Below are positions 25,299 to 40,200 of a stretch of DNA of 64,000 bases, in pieces (position 1 is the stretch's first letter; each line of letters starts with the position of its first letter). Made by a program: the position numbers and the translations under genes. Origin of the DNA: Euryodendron excelsum (lineage: Eukaryota; Streptophyta; Magnoliopsida; Ericales; Pentaphylacaceae). The notes under the pieces were generated by a model, which saw nothing but the letters and a program-made list of their open reading frames with translations, made no database searches and was not told where the DNA came from. The DNA lies in contig CM065378.1 of the NCBI GenBank assembly GCA_033060915.1, positions 1,230,001-1,294,000 on the forward strand, given 5' to 3'.

Positions 25299-28200
25299 AG
25301 GAGCGTTGGCAGGGCAGAGAGAGAGCCAGCACAGGTTGTTCAGCAAGGACCATAAAGGCAATTTGGTTAGGAATTAAACTGCCAGCTTTGGGTTGTTTGG
25401 AGAGAGAAGGAAGGGGTGGAAACCAGAAAAAGAAAAAGAAAATATGGGTGTGTGCAGGTTTATACATGTGTGTTTATGTTTTATATATATTGTGTGAAGT
25501 TCTTTGATTATGCTCTACTGGGCGATGACATTGTCATCACGGATCCAGAGCTGTGGGCTTAGAACATGTGCATAGAAAAGATATTAAGAAAGGAAGGAGA
25601 AAAGAAAAAAACAATAAGTGAGAAGAGGAGAAAGATAGCACCAGAGATGATGCTGGTACATTCATGGTCTTTGGGCCAGTTCGCAATGGGAAAAGTGGCC
25701 AGTAATGACCATGTAAAGAGAAAGGAGAGGTAGAGGCCAAATAGGAATAATTAGTTAATGTATATATTTTTTTCTTGGTAAAGTTTCAAAATTATAAATT
25801 ACTTGTGCATTTATATATAATAAAATAATTGAGAAAATAGTGAAGATGCTTGTCATCTAAATATGGTGAATAGAATGTACAATGATATGAGTTTTACTCA
25901 GTTTGTTTGGAAAAAAATATATGTAAGAACAATCTATTATAAGTATCAACAACACATTTATATAAAGGCAATAGTTGAAAAAATTAAGAAGATAGTCAAA
26001 TTAACTCTTAGAATTCGTACCTGAATTCAAATGTTCAATTTGTACTATTTAATTTGTACGAAAATTATACATATGAAACGGTATTATAAGTATCAAGAGT
26101 ATATGTATTTGAAATAATAGTTAAGGAAACTAAGAAGATTTACAAAAATATATGTATTTGAAGTAATAGTTGAGGAAACTAAAAAAATAGTCAATTGACT
26201 TTTAGAATACTTATTAAATTTAAATTTCATTAAAAATAAATTTCAAAAATTCTAAAAAAGTAGAATATCTTAATAATTACTTATTAACTTGGTTTGGAAG
26301 AAAACCTAGATAAATTGAAAAACCAAAGAGTAAAAAAGAGCCACTCAAAATGGGCCACTTGTGGCAATCACCCAACAATGGCCAGTGCACAGGATTTATT
26401 TATTAATTTTTAGGTCTAGTATTTTGTTGTAGTGATTTCACATTTTTTATAAGTGTAGCATTGATTTTATAAAAAAAAATATGATAATATTAGTCTATAT
26501 TTTTATGTAATTTAATTGTGAACTCATCCAACCATTTACATTTAAACGCCATATAATTTAATTGTGCATTCATCTAACCATTTATGTTTAATTGTGTATT
26601 CATCTAAACAAATGAATGTATATTTAATAATTTTGTTATATATTATTTTTATGTGATTTATTTATGTATTCATAAAGTTAAAGGTGTTAGTAGTAGGGTT
26701 GTATAACAGAATTTCAGCAAATAACACAAGTGGAGAGAGAGAGAGAGACAGAGAGAGAGGGAATACCCTAACTCAATAGGGCTTGATTGAGATCCGCATT
26801 CATTCATTAACCAAGAAAAAGCTTTTGTTCCATTCTAAATTTGTATTACAGCAAGGGCCCCTTAATAATGTAGATACTAAACAAATCCCTAAAGAGACAA
26901 AGAAACCTTCTAAAGATTGACCAATCGAATGTAGAAACCATCAAGTCCAGCAAAATAGATAAATTCCAAACAAATAACATGCCGGATTGCAGCCCAAGAA
27001 AAGGACCCTTTAACTACCAGGTTCTAAAACTCCTGTAGGGACTTAACTACTACTGATGTAAAAAAAAATTTTTTTTTAATAAGGATCCCTGGCCAAACAA
27101 ACTTGTCCAAAATATGGGAAGGGAGAGGGGAGAGTAGAATGCCATCACCTAGCTAAAAGTATTATATATCAAATCATTACCACTTGTGAATTTGCCTGGA
27201 TTCAAAAGTTAAACAAACAGACTAATAAACTGAAAGCAAGTGCAGCAGCACCCTCTTCACCATTACTCACCTTAATAAGTGCAGCAGCATCCTCTTCAGC
27301 TGTACCACCTATCTCACCAATAAGAATAATACCTGAAATCAATTGGCATGCTTAATTAGATTTTAAAAGCATGTATACTTTTCTCCATCGATCTTTTATG
27401 CTCAGTATTTCTTCACTCAAATAATGAGGGATGCTGTTTTCTTTCTTTGTTTGTGGGGGGTGGGTGGGGGAAGACAATAATATACCAGTGACCCATTTTG
27501 TCTGGCTTTTAGCCCATCTATTCTATATCACTGCATGGAAAATGAGTGTGCTTTTCATAAAAGAAGACTAAAAATATAGGAAACTGAAGGTCTAAGCAAA
27601 AGAATAGTAGGAGTTTGGGAACTAATAGGTGCCTTCCTCAACTAAGCACTCACAAATATCAATATCAATATCAATTTTTTAAAATAATGGACTGGGTGCA
27701 GAGGCGGAGCCATGTGAGGCCCCGGGGGGGGGGGGGGCACTTGCCCCCCCTCAACTTTGTAGAAATTGCATTTTTACCTCTAATTTTGAGTTTTTTTTTT
27801 TCAATTCCCCCCCCCCCCCTGAAATTTTGTAATTGCCCCTATACTTTTAAAGTTTTGGTTTTGACCTATAATTTTAGAATATTTGTCAATTTTCCTCCTA
27901 TAAAATTTATGAATGCCAACTTAAAATTTTAATTTTTCCCCTGAAACTAAGGTTTATTCCAAAAAATTTACTCAAAACAAGTTTTGAAACTAGTTTACCG
28001 AGTTTTGTATAAAAGTTTAGATTGTTTATCATTATGCTAAAAAAAATTTTTGGATTGTGAATAAATATTGCCCCCCCTGACTAAACTTTCTGGCTCCGCC
28101 ACTGACCGGGTGAAATGCAAATGACAGAGAAGACAGCATGAGGTTGGGCAATGTGCAAAATGAAAGCACAACGCCTAATTTGCAAAATGGGCGCAACTGC

Positions 28201-31200
28201 TTTTCAAAAATTGACAAGGATTTTAGTTTCATGGGCTGAAAAATGCCAATGACAACACTATTTAGTCTTAGTTTGTAATATGGGCACTTCACAACTCAAA
28301 TTTCCTTTCTTTGTTTGAGCACCACCAACCAGCAGCAAAAAGGTGTTAGAGAAAGAATATATAAAGATCAGTGAAAAGCGCAGCATGGCAATCAGAGACA
28401 GATCAAGTTCAGTACGATGGATAGATAGACTGTGAGTAGTAATAGGATTGGTAATCTAGTCTTCATGGGTACCGGAGATCGTCTCGTCAGCTGCCTTCCA
28501 AGAATTGATAAGGATTTTAGTTTCATGGGCTTAAAATGCCAATGATAGCATGATTTAGTCTTCGTTTGAAATATTGGAACTTCACAACAGAAATTTCCTT
28601 TCTTTGTTTGAGCACCACCAACCAGCAGCAAAAAGGTATTAGAGACAGAATATATAGAGATCTTGAGGTTACTTTCCCATATCCATCTTGTTCAGTTACT
28701 TCCATTTCAGCTGCACAATCTCACACCCGTTAAGGTTCAATATAGAGTAGGTAGTTAGTTTCCTTTAATTATCTCTTTCTCTGCTTTCAATTTCCATTTG
28801 TAATGACACACAGCAAGAGATGAAACAATCAAGGTCTTAAGACAAACTCCAGAGTCCAGATCTGTGTTAAATGTCTCATAACCTGTAGATAATTGCATGC
28901 TTAAATACATCAATCAGATTACCAGGTTGTTTGGTTAGACTTTTTACCAAATTCCACGATATGCAGCCAAATGGTTAATTGTTCAACCTCTCAGCCCTTA
29001 CTGCTTCCCAAAAAATCAAACAAACCATTTCAAGGGAAAGATCAAATGTCTTAAAGTAAGATATAGCTAAAATCATTGACATGGTGTACAAAAATTATTA
29101 GCTAAGAAGCAGATGTTAGTATCCATTCATCAACATTTGTCACACTAAAAAAACACAGATTAGCATTACCTGCCAATTGATCAGATCAAGTTTACCCATG
29201 ATGCACGTCAAATCAATCTATTGAACAATTTCTAAGACAACAGGAAGGAATTTACATTTCACTCTTGTAAGAGCTCAAAATCTTCCGACAAAAAGAAAAA
29301 AAAAATTAAGTAAAATAAGATTCATATGTTAGAAGGCATCAAGGGGATACCACCCAAATACAAAAGGAAACTGGATAAAAAGAAACCCTATACCCTTCTC
29401 TGAGTATCAAAAAGCTCTACAAAATTCAAGAATTGGTAAAGAGTTGGGCTAACGACCACCAACTCCCAAATATACAAAAAGCTAAAGAATGAATTCTTCA
29501 GCCATACATGGGCATCTCTATACTTTAAAATATCTACAATTTCTCTTTCCAAACCAACCACATGAATGCAAAGAGGAATGAAAATCCAAGTTTCCTTCTT
29601 TCTCTTCGCCATTCTAACGTCCTGCCAAAAATGGAGGAGATCGCAAACATAAAAGAGAAACACCCAATTCATCCCGAACAAAGAAAGCACCACTGCCCAA
29701 AGCTTGAAGCCACCTAACAGTGAATGAGAAGGTGATTCACTGATTCTTCATATTTTTTTGCACATACAGCACCAGTTTACAAGCACTTGTCTTCAATGGA
29801 TCAAGTAGTCCAAGGTGAGAATTTACCGAGAGTGGTGCACCAAATAAAAAAGGCCACTTTGGGAGGGGCTTGAAGCTCCCAAACACCTCCAAGGGATCAT
29901 AGAATCATGACTTCAAAAGAACCTGGCTTAGTTAGCTTCCATTTCATAGAATCCTCCCCTCTCCCACAAAGTGCCACCATACAGCCTTTCAACCAACCTC
30001 GCCAAGTCTTTCACCTCCCAATCTTGCAACTCCCGCGGAAGCATGATGTCCCAAACAACTTGTTAAGATCCCCTACTCCAATAGTCTGCTACAGAGTTGC
30101 AACTTCTCTTCCCCACACCACATATGAGAACCAAACTTCACGCTCCCTCCATTACCCACTACCACTCAACAATGTTTTTCAAACTCTTCCCACCCTGTCA
30201 AATCCTTTTCCAGCACCCACAACCATAAGACAAAATCAACTCCAACAAGGACCAGTCTCCCAGGCACTCCAAAATTTGGCTACCACCATCTATCCCTTGC
30301 ACAGGCAAGCCTCCATAACCACCTACCCAAAAAGGCTTGATTGAAGATAGGTAGGCATCCAATACCCAACCCTCCTTTTTTGATAGGGGTGCACACCTTT
30401 TCCTAATCAACTAAATCGCAATTAAACTCTTCCCCTAAACCACCCCACAAAAAATCTTTGTAGCAACTGGGGCTATGATAGAAAACAAAGACTTAAAGGA
30501 AGTGGGCAAGCTAAAAAAAAGTACTTTTAATCAAAACATCAATCTCCCCCTTTCCACAGAAATTGCCTTTTCCAACCTGCTAACCTATTTTGGAATATAT
30601 CCACCCCCGAATCCCACATCAGCCAGAAAAAAACCCAGGAACTTGGAAGGAAGGCTACCTACCTTACACCCAGTATAAAAGCCCAAAAAGCAGCATTATT
30701 CACCTTGCCGACCGGGAAAACTCTGATTTTATCCATTCTACAAATTAGAAACTAAACAAAGTACCTGGAAACCTTTTGTCTTATTACTAAATTAACCACA
30801 CTTCTGGGTTTAGCTGGGTTTTTTCATTCACTTTTGATCTTTGTATACTACTCATACACATGTAGAGTGCCCCGTTTGGTGCTCTTCAGCAGTGTATTTA
30901 CCACCAAAAAAGAATAAAGAAAGAAATGAAAACAACATAACATTGATGAAATTTATACTTACAACAAGTTCATTTATATTACCGTGCTCACTAATGTAAT
31001 TTGCTTCCAAGAAAGATCAACTGCTCAATCAATTGGCAGTTGTATCTTTTGTGCTATGGCTGACTGTTGACAATACATAGAAGATGAGTAAGACATCTAC
31101 ATGGTAAACTAACAATACCCAACTCTGTCTAAAGCTTTTAAATATTCAAATTAAGTAAGTCAACCATTAAGCAGTAAATAGACTTTTATAGCACAGTTCA

Positions 31201-34200
31201 TTCCTTATGCTACAGGGAAGACATATCATCCAAACAAATACCTAAAGAGGAGAGAAAAATGTTGGATTAATTTCATTTTAGAGCTTACCTTCTGTCTGAG
31301 GATCAGCAAGAAACCTTTCCATGCAATCAACAAAGTTTGTCCCATTGAAAGGATCCCCACCAATACCAACACATGTTGATTGCCCCAGGCCAACAGCAGT
31401 TGTTTGGAAAACCTACAATATATATAACAAACAAAATTGATTGTTATTTACAGTCAAACCAACCAATGCAGGATCTAAAGTCAGAGGTATCAGCAATTTA
31501 GCATAATTAAGATACCATATAATTCACAACTGTCCAGCCCCTTACAGCCTGCACCAAGGCCTTGGTAGGGAATGGTTTCACAAAACTGATTTTTCAACCA
31601 AACATAATAGGATAACAATGCCAGAGGAATTGGCAAGATCAAGATATCATTTAATTCACCACTTTGCCTCGCCAAATCCCCTAGCACCCACACCCAGGCC
31701 TCCATGGGCAATGGTTTGCAAAATTGCATGTGTTGTGACTAGTGGTCATAGGCTGCCAATGCTGAAGGCTCCTTAGCATAATTACCCTGACATACGGACC
31801 AAGATTATTAAAATTGGGATCCTACTTTGGATCGATAAGTGAACCTTCAGGATCAAATCGAGGATTGTAAGATCCCACAAAATGAGAAATTAATGTATAT
31901 GCTAAGAGTCATGAACACTTCTAAGAAAGCACAGTATCCGTGTCCAACACCCGATACTTGTCAAACTCTCCATGAGATGTGTTGGCATTCACATGTCCAA
32001 ATGTGTCCTATTATGTTTACAAAATTTTAGAACAAGACATACTTCAAATACGTGGGGGTCAAAAACACATTACAAGTTTGAAGAAAATAACTCGGCATCC
32101 AACGATAAAATAAAAAAATTGTAAATTTATGCCTATTAAATTGTAAAATTGTTTTCACCTTATTTTACGTCAAATGATGTATGAATTACAAATTGAATGG
32201 TGTCTTCAGGTTGAATTAGTGTTATTTTTTAATATTTTTGATGGTGTTTAGATGTCACATTTGTATAGATGACAAATAAAAATTTGTATTTTGCCATATA
32301 CATATCCTGGTTTTTTGAAAAATCATTGTATCCCATGTCCGTACCTATGTCACATTCATATACATGCTTCTTAGTGTAAGTATATTAAGAATTCCTAGAA
32401 GTTTATTAAAAAAAATGGAATTCAAGAAAACTAATCTTCTTACATGGTTCTGCCATTACAAATCTGAGGATATAGCTCAAAAGTTCCTTGGTGGCATAAA
32501 AAATTGCAAGCTTATGACCATTCATAGTTTCCTTATTCCTTAATGGCACCAACCTAAGAAGCATGAATACGGACATAGTGGATACGGACACGATGTTTTC
32601 AAAAAATAAGAACACTGATACAGCAAGGACACAAAAAAAATATATATTTTTATTTGTTATGTATATGAACGTAAAATTTATAAATCACCAAAAATAAAAT
32701 GAAAACTACTAAATAATGTCACAATTATAATACAAAAACTAACAAGTTAAGGATTTGAAGAGTTGGATTTGGGTGTTTTATGTTTTGGTGTTTAAAGTTT
32801 TGAAATTTATAATTTCAACTCCATTTAATGCTTTTAATAATAACATTTCAACCTTATCGTGTCCCAAAACGTGTCCACGATGTGTCCGAGGAGTGTCCAC
32901 TAAAAAATATCAACAAAAATATTGGACACGCCAATTGGCGTAGCCGACAAGTGTCTCGGTATGTCCGAAGAGTATGTATGTCTGTCATGTGTCCGACACG
33001 GTTACGACACCCTAAATGATGTGTCCGTGCTTCCTAGGTACCAATTTATTCCACATACTTAAAGAATATCCCCATGGTGGGGCAAATTCATGATTGTCCA
33101 GAGGCTATTTGAAATATGGATGTCATCAAATAAGCGCGGACACTTCATTTAGGGTGTCGTTCCTATGTCCGACACCTATCTGGCATACATACTCTTCGAA
33201 CACGCCGATATACAAGTCAAACACACCAAATGGCGTGTCCTAAATTTTTCAAAGGACACTTTAGCGACACACAAGGACACATATTGGACACATTTAAGAC
33301 ACTTTTTGATGATTTGTAGATGTTATATTCATATACATTACACATAAGAATGTATAAACATATATTATCTTGCGGTACCCCCGCCACGTCCGTGTTCTCA
33401 CTTTTTGAAAATCGCCGTGTCCCGCGTCTATATCTGTATCCGTGCCTGTATCTATGTTTCTTAGGATGACATAGTAAAATAGAAATTGAAATAATCTATT
33501 CTTTAGGAAGATTCCAAGATTTTACAAGGCCATTTTAGTCGTTGCTTATGAATTATAAGTCTTAGGTATTGAGCAATGAATATATTAAAAATCCATAGGG
33601 GCAAAAGGAATTATGAAAATTTTGGGAGGCTATGGAACACCCCCCCCCCCCCCCCCCACCCCAAAAAAAAGGCCACTAATAACAACCATCGAGGATTTGT
33701 TACTTTTCTATGATTCCATAGAAATCAATGAGGATAATTAAAATATACATAGGTATAGACAATAGGTCAAGGTCATGAAATCATAGATATGGAGTTACAT
33801 AGAGATTATTGCTCAAGCAGGAGCTCTTTTCATCTTCATTTACACTTACATGTGTATGATTGATACATCTACATCTTCACAAATATGTCTATACATATTA
33901 GTTTGCTTGACAAGGATACTGATGTTCACTTTGGCACTCCAATTCATAATTCTTTCACTTGGTGCTCTTGATCATGTCGAAAAAGTTTTCAAAGTCTTGG
34001 CATCTCACATGAAAATCTAAATAACATACCACATGCTCAACCCCTCAACAAGATGAGGTTGCAACCAATACAAGTTTTGCCTGATATGGAAGAAGTCAAA
34101 GAATTCAGGGAAGCTACACTAAACCATATTAGCCTTGTGCTTTTTTGTATGTATACTAAGATTCATATGTATTTGGTTTAAAAGTAACTAATAAAAGCAT

Positions 34201-37200
34201 TCTCAGTAGTCAATAGGCTTCATACTGCCTTGCTTATAGAAGCATTAATAAACTAAAAGCCAGCCAAAGGCCTCAATAAGAATAAGAGGATTGTCTATCG
34301 ATATGGGCCACTAAAACATCTCTAAGGCCATCAAATTACTAAAAGGCGGAAATGACTATTCACAAATCCTATAAGCTGTCTGAAAGTTAAGTTGACGGTA
34401 TAGACTGTAAAGAGAGGAAAATTTTATAGATAAAATTGCTAAAGATCAACCAACAGGATTTCTTTTGGCTGAAGAAATCTCCTGGCTGATACACATTGAT
34501 TAGAGAACTCGAAAACAAGGGTATCACATATAAAATTTAAAACATTATTACAATTTTACAAACAGAATACACAAGAACCATCAGCCAATTGTAACATTAC
34601 TCACCGCTTCATAAGTCAATGTGCCAGATCGGGAAACAATTCCTATACGCCCCGGCTTGTGGATGTATCCAGGCATAATTCCAATTTTGCATTCTCCAGG
34701 CTTGATAACACCAGGGCAGTTTGGACCAATCACCTGAGTTTTTGACTGCTTGTTAAGAGCGGCCTTCACCCGAACCTGTAGATTGCAATTATCACCACCA
34801 ATTTAGAATGAAATAACAAGAGTTATTGGCTCTATAGTAAAACCCTCAAGATTACATCACTTGCATAAAGGATATAACTAAATTTTCACTTCTGAAACAA
34901 TAAAATAACGTCTGATTATTTTTTTTTTTTTTTGATAAGTAGAAATAATGTCCGACGATAGAGCAAATTAAAAGGCAAATCAGAATTTCCAGCTTTAAAC
35001 ATAGGAGAATGTACAACTGCCTAAGCAGTGATCATCATTAAGAAAATCTGCTAACCTACACTGTTCCACCTAAGTGGTGAAATCATCTTTTGATGCAGTC
35101 CCAACAGAATCCAGATAACTCACCAATTTCCAATACAATCCAGATCTGTAGATTTGTTCTAGTAGAGCTAAAAGCAACAAGGTAATCAGTTACTATTAAG
35201 AAAAAAATCTCGTTGACTAAAATAGTTACATATTTTAGAAATTTCACAATTTGCGGTTCAAGCTCGTTGACCAATTATGTGAAAATTGAAATAAAAAGGT
35301 AATGAAACTGTTAAACATTAATTAATCATATATAGTAGGAAGGAAACATATATTGGAAAATCGACTGGAAAGAGAAATCAAATTTTTGTACAGATTAGAG
35401 CTTCTTGAGGGCATTGATCTTCAAACCCAAAGATACTTAACCAATCCATCTTTGCACATCTGTTTTCAACTTAAGTGGTTACTTGCAAATGCAAGTAGCC
35501 TCAAGGATTTGGAGAACAAGCAACCAAAGCAGTTTTGGAGTTTAATTTGCTTACATACACAAAATTTGAAAAAAACATCTTAGTTTCTCAACCAATTTCT
35601 CAAAGAGGAAACAAACATATGGGAAGGAGAAACATACAAGGACCAGCATTCAGTTATAAAGAAGAGTAAGGAAGCCAGAACAAGATAAAATAACTCGCCA
35701 CAACACAAAAGAACAAGATAACCCACTTTAAGAGTCACCTAAGGATGCCCTTTCTTGCCAAGTAAATACATCAGCCAAGTCATCAGTTGACTGATCACCA
35801 AAATTGAGCATCTACTTGCCTCACAAAGTTGCAAGTCTTACTCATCAAATGTGCTAACCACAACTACCCAGATTTCCCACTTTACTGGGAGGCACAAAAT
35901 GTTGTCATGTCTCCTTCAATGGATATATCCTGGATTAGCATATATGAGACCAACCAACACAGCCTTGATGGCCCATGTGACCACTATGGCATGGTCAACA
36001 AGTGGATGATTCCCAAAGACACTATTAATTCCAGTAAGGCCAGTAATCCCCACTGAGCACAAAGCCTTCCGTCCATGGCAATAATAAAGAAGAAATGCTA
36101 CCGGTATGCCGGAAAAATTTTCCCACCCCTCCCCCCAAATGCACCAAAAACTGCTAAAATAAATGATCTCCAAAAAATAACATAGCCTTTAACTCCTCCA
36201 AGACCTAGGAAAACTTTTTCCAGAAAAAAAAAAAAAAAAGAAATAAAAACAAGGAGGTGCTCAGCAAGAAATCTTGACAAGAAAACAAATAACTTTCATC
36301 AAATGAGAAAAGTCAGCGGGCATTTCAAAGAGCTGGTCTATAGATTCGCAATTACTTCAGCATGGTTGCACGCTATGTTACCTGGACTCTTCTAAATTTA
36401 TGAGATACTCATGTGAACACCCGACACTCGGATAAGATATGGAATATGTGTCCAATATAGTTAGTTGGACGTGCATCTAACAAACATGTATAAATAACAG
36501 AGTTTACTACAGAATTAAGCATAAGACTTCCATTTTTTTTTTTAATAAAAGAAGTATCCCCACCTTTGGTGGGACTAATCGTAGAGAGCTAGCGCAACAA
36601 CCCACCGCCACGACTCCCCACTTAAATCACAAGTTTAATCCTAAGGGGAATAGAACCTGAGACCGTGCGCGACTTCCATTTTATGCATAAAATGCAATAT
36701 TTTAGCGTGTAGATATCATTTTACCTTAAAAAAGCAAAGAAGTATTTAAAAAATAGAAAATTTAGTAGTGTCTAAGTGTCCTTGGATATGAAAATTAGAT
36801 GAATCCGACACTTGGACACGTACCCACACCTGACACCCGTACCCAAATCCAAGTAACATAATCTACACATATTCACAATAGAGCCTTGGAAGCTCACCCA
36901 TCCTGAAGCATATCAGAAGCTTCAACCTTTCCATGTCAACATTGAGGCGAGATCTTTAAACACAGAGGGAACCTTTAAACTTGAACTCTATCTGAAGCAA
37001 AGTAGAGTTGACTGTGGAAGACTGAAACTTGCAAAAGTAAAAGCAACTAAGTTTAAAGAATCCAACAATGAGCATCTAAGACACAGCAACTGATCACCCA
37101 TTAATGACATAACCTCAGCATAAACTAATCTTGATTTGTACTCAACGAGAAAGATGCCAGTAACAGAACCCTTGCTAAGAAAGGGCAAGAGATTCCAATC

Positions 37201-40200
37201 AACAAAAACATAGTTAAGTGCAAAATGAGTGAGAATTGAGAAGGGGATCGAAGGCATTAGGATTTTACTGATTGAAGCAATATCTAGTAGGTAAGTATGC
37301 TACATGGACAAACGTAGAAGGCTCCCTCAAGAAATGGCCATGAGCGTGAGAGATCACTTTCGTAAGATTTAAGTGATTGCAACAAGGGCAGTCCACATGT
37401 GATGTCTACACCATAACGATTACCTACAATGGAATTGTCTCACCTTAAACACCCTCTATACTGCCCAAAACTGATGCAAACTCTAAGAAGATCAAGAAAA
37501 GGCAGATTAAAAGTAGTGACAAAGTTTGGAAATTGGTCGATTTCCAGTTTGACCCATTTTGGTTGCCTAGTCGAGTTTTGGTCTTGGTATAGTCTTCATA
37601 TATGTTTATTTTTTAGTTAGAAGGCAGTGGTCGGTTTTCTAAATATTTATAGCTCTATAAGTCGGGTATTTTTGCCATTACCAGATTTTAGGACATCCGA
37701 CATCAGCTGTAGTGGTTGCTCGTGGGTTGTACTCTAGGTCTAACTGTAGTGAATCTTTAAATGGGACTTTTAAGTGGATTAACTAGGTTATAAAAGTCAA
37801 GAGGAGTTTTGTAATGTCTGTACAAAGCTATGTACTGCAATCAATTCGTAAAGAGAGTTCAGTCTAGAGAATTTTCACAGAGCTTTTGAAACTTCTTTGG
37901 GGCAATGTGATGCAACCTAACCCTAAGTATGGTTCAGGAATGTAGGTGCAATGTGCCAATGTCTAGACTATTCTCCTCCTTTCTGCCTCTCTTTGCTTCT
38001 TGCACTTTAAAGCTTTGGAAGCCATGACCAGATCTGATTTATTCCTTTCCTCTACCTATAAGCCCAACTTTACAAGCCTAAACTTTTGGTTTTGAAATAT
38101 GCAACCATAGGTGACAAAATTAACCCAAAACCAGCCCCTACCACTGTTCTCAGGATACCAGCATCAAATCACCTTCTATTCTTGCCTAATTACATAACCA
38201 GATTCCTACCCTTCTGTTACCCCACAAAAACCTTGAGTCCTACGTATTTTTGCTAAAAGTTGGCCACAAATACTAGATATCCACTGCCTCACATAAAGCC
38301 CTCCCCTACTGACTACACTAACTTGGGTGGCATAGCTTTTAGGAGAGTATTCTCTTTACTTGTCCTACATCAAATCCAATTTTCACTATAATTTCACAAT
38401 AGAACACATGGTAATGAAGTAACTTCTTTGGCGGACCTTAAACTGTGATCATGACCATGGCAGCAACATTGGTTCACCCTCAACTGTTTTGGTCCAGTAA
38501 AATTCATTGTTAAGTCATCTTATCATGTTATGTTTTCAAGTCAAGTTGTGCTCATCAAGGTTACAGACTGCTTGTCTGATTTTATACTCTTCCACGTGCA
38601 AAGGCCCTCCAATATAATAAAACTTAAATGCCAGAAAATCTTGATCTCGCCTTGCCATGCATATTAAGGCCATTCAAGCATCCCCAATTGTTGAGACTGA
38701 TACGATCAACATCTTCTCCCACTGCATCAATCTAAAGCTTAAGTACTAAACTTTTCCAGCTCTTCATATCAGTTCTCTGAAGATTTGTGTTTCATACTGT
38801 CCATTACCTCATCTGACCCAATAGTACTATATGTAACTTCTGTCTTCCCGACATTATGTTTCTTCCCATGATGCCTTGTGTTAGTCCTCTCCACGTAAAC
38901 GAAGCCCCAATGCCCCCAGCCTGCTTATCTAAACATGCTTCTTCCTTCCTCTTCAATCCCATCAATGTACTCCCATTTCAAATAATACCTTTAAATCAAT
39001 TATTTCAAATACCAAAATTTTATTGATTATCCCAAAAAATGGGCGGGCCCAAAGGTTTCATTTAGGTAACAGCAACGTACAAGGGACTGAGGCATACATG
39101 TTATCAACAAGTACTACATGTTTATACGCAAATTTAAGAAACTTCGAACATTTACTAAGCCTCTCACTCTTTTTTTTATACCAACAGTAAGACATAAGAT
39201 TGAAACATAACATCACCACTCCTTCATATGCCACGCCAACAGTTTTGCCACAATGCTACCATGCCTTGGCATTTACTTCTTCAAACAGAATGCTACATTG
39301 TGAATCTAACAATGTAACAGCTGATACATAAACCTTGATAAACTAAAATGATTGCCAACCTCATATAAATGCTAGAAAATGCATAACAATAATAACAGCA
39401 ATAACAGTGTTTACATCATTCATATCTTGCAAATTTCACATGAATAATTTTAAAACCAAATGTTTTAAAGCTTGTCTTGCCATAAAATCTGCTTTACTAA
39501 AATGCCAATTAGGCTTTTTTCTTTGAAGGCATTCTTTACAATAAAAATAACAGGGTGTTCTTTCCAACATGTTATTTGAATCATTGTTGCCGTAAAAACA
39601 CTAACTTGTTATTTTTTTAACATTATACAGTACATAAGCTGATCACATCTCGAGTTTGAATCAGCTCCCCACACCATGCTATCCCAGTGGTAAAGAATAT
39701 TAAGAAATATAGGTTACCATGTCATGCTGTGGAATTCCTTCTGTAATGCACACAACCAAATCTAATTCAGCTTCCATTGCCTCCATAATAGCTGCTGCGG
39801 CAAAAGGAGGAGGAACATAAATCACTGATGCATTAGCCTTTGTTTCAGCCTTTGCCTCTGCTACCGTGTTGAAAACAGGAAGTCCCAAATGTTCTGTCCC
39901 ACCCTTCTTTGGGGTAACGCCACCCACCTATTAAACAAACAACCAGAAAGGGACGTAATAAAAAAGAAATGCAAATTTATTTATTTTAGCAAGCATTTCA
40001 TTACTTGAACAATACACAATTTTGCTACTAAATCTAAACAAAATGATTACAAGAAAGAGATAATGTGTACATACATATATGCTATGTTACCTGGACTTTT
40101 CTAAGTATGTAAAGTACCCGTATCGGACACTTGACACTAGTTGGATATGCATCTAACAAAGATGTATAACTAATTGAGTTTACTATAAAACTAAGCATAG

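Noticed and set aside
29907..30344. 145-codon plus-strand frame in intron 4
   Set aside because: It lies antisense to LINE tail sequence whose minus-strand reading shows the recognisable protein blocks.
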